Shown in pieces: positions 5,809 through 6,317 of a stretch of DNA of 6,317 bases. The position numbers were made by a program, and so were the translations under genes. The stretch comes from Nitrospiraceae bacterium (GTDB lineage: Bacteria > Nitrospirota > Nitrospiria > Nitrospirales > UBA8639). Positions within the stretch are counted from its first letter, which is position 1; every line of letters begins with the position of its first letter. The notes under the pieces are model-generated. The model did no database searches. It worked only from the letters and a program-made list of their open reading frames with translations, and was not told the DNA's origin. The DNA is taken from NCBI GenBank assembly GCA_003523945.1, contig DOFS01000097.1:1-6317 (forward strand), in the 5' to 3' direction.

Positions 5809-6317
5809 TCACGCAGGAGTCTGTTGGCCGTTGGTTTCTGCCCAATACGGGACCCACGCCAACGACACCAGCCTTGTCGAAATATTCGACTTTTTGGGGC
5901 GCACATTGAGAGTCTCCAGGGGAATGGTTTCGACATCCCACTGAGCGGTTAGGGACTGAATTTCTTCTTGTAACTCCGCCTCTAAAGCAGCCAATTGTTG
6001 TTGAAGGGTGTCCACGTTTTCCTCGGCACGGTCCACATCCTTTCCCTCTTTCATGGTTCGGCTCATGCCTCGAACGGCGGATGTGGCCTGACCCATTGAG
6101 GATCGACTGACGGTTTTACGGCCCATGAATACCGACAAGAGAGTTGCGCCGATGGAAATCACTGTTTGGAGTTTTTGTTGCTTGGCTTGCTCGGATTCCC
6201 GTTGAACGGCCTGTTCGGCCCGCCGGATTCGATCTTCGAGAGTTGTCATTTTTCCGGCATATTTTTTTCGGAGTGCGTCAGTCTCTTCATCCCGACGTTC
6301 GCGGACGAGCTGTTGTA
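5809..6317 (-). CDS. ATP-binding protein (HerA/DUF87-like), C-terminal part
   Basis: The reading frame runs off the right edge of the window, so only the last 168 residues are seen. The frame stays open from 6315 through the internal ATG at 6249, and the 22 residues ahead of it (such as 'RRDEETDALRKKYAGK') continue the same charged helix. That ATG is therefore not the true start. The visible part has an N-terminal coiled coil (about 1-50), a short hydrophobic segment (about 51-65, 'VISIGATLLSVFMG'), a segment 'GRKTVSRSSMGQ...RGMSRTMKEG', a second coiled coil (about 93-125) and the tail 'RPKKSNISTRLVSLAWVPYW'. From memory this tail is characteristic of large ATPases annotated as ATP-binding or helicase HerA-domain proteins. 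The ATPase motifs would lie outside the window, so catalytic competence cannot be judged. The stop at 5809 is 193 bases ahead of the DUF2780 gene. Confidence 0.75.
   Translation of the reverse strand, partial: QQLVRERRDEETDALRKKYAGKMTTLEDRIRRAEQAVQRESEQAKQQKLQTVISIGATLLSVFMGRKTVSRSSMGQATSAVRGMSRTMKEGKDVDRAEENVDTLQQQLAALEAELQEEIQSLTAQWDVETIPLETLNVRPKKSNISTRLVSLAWVPYWAETNGQQTPA

Noticed and set aside
5798..5811. TGAGT-TTAG-ACTCA hairpin at the end of the ATPase gene as a terminator
   Set aside because: A five-base-pair stem overlapping the stop codon without a T-run is too weak to call.
1..6317. CRISPR array, tRNA, rRNA, insertion sequence or defence system
   Set aside because: No regularly spaced direct repeats, cloverleaf-like sequence, rRNA segments, transposase or nuclease motifs were seen on either strand.

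Overview
All protein-coding genes I can support lie on the minus strand, so transcription reads from high to low coordinates. The plus-strand open frames are antisense shadows. The window looks like chromosomal DNA of a Gram-negative bacterium of roughly balanced base composition: it has a large AsmA-like envelope protein, a probable lipoprotein and a small inner-membrane stress-type protein. The combination of DUF2959, DUF2780, a GlsB/YeaQ-like protein and an ATPase with an 'RPKK...VPYW' tail would fit a Nitrospirota or proteobacterial genome. That placement is a guess from memory of family distributions.

Layout in the direction of transcription: (1) 6317-5809, the last 168 residues of a large ATP-binding protein (HerA/DUF87-like), cut by the window edge. 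(2) 5808-5616, a 193-bp non-coding gap with a good ribosome binding site at its end. (3) 5615-5175, a glycine-rich DUF2780 (VcgC/VcgE-type) protein. (4) 5130-4441, a DUF2959 coiled-coil envelope protein; its longest reading frame begins inside the stop codon of gene 3 (TGATG), but a better ribosome binding site sits 45 nt further in. (5) 4440-4336, a gap with a strong, nearly perfect stem-loop. (6) 4335-4084, an 83-residue GlsB/YeaQ/YmgE-family membrane protein starting at TTG. (7) 4083-3787, a gap with a candidate sigma70-type promoter. (8) 3786-217, a 1189-residue AsmA-like protein, probably a bridge-like lipid carrier. (9) 216-1, non-coding DNA with a two-armed inverted repeat of a 27-nt unit.

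Functional links are loose. Genes 3 and 4 are probably one transcript. Gene 6 may be read from the same transcript past the stem-loop. Genes 4, 6 and 8 all act in or near the cell envelope, which suggests an envelope maintenance or stress theme. Nothing here amounts to a recognisable defence, secretion or biosynthetic system. The most interesting non-coding observations are the paired repeat at 116-198, whose two arms each fold into a small hairpin with a compensatory base-pair swap between them, and the stem-loop at 4375-4413.
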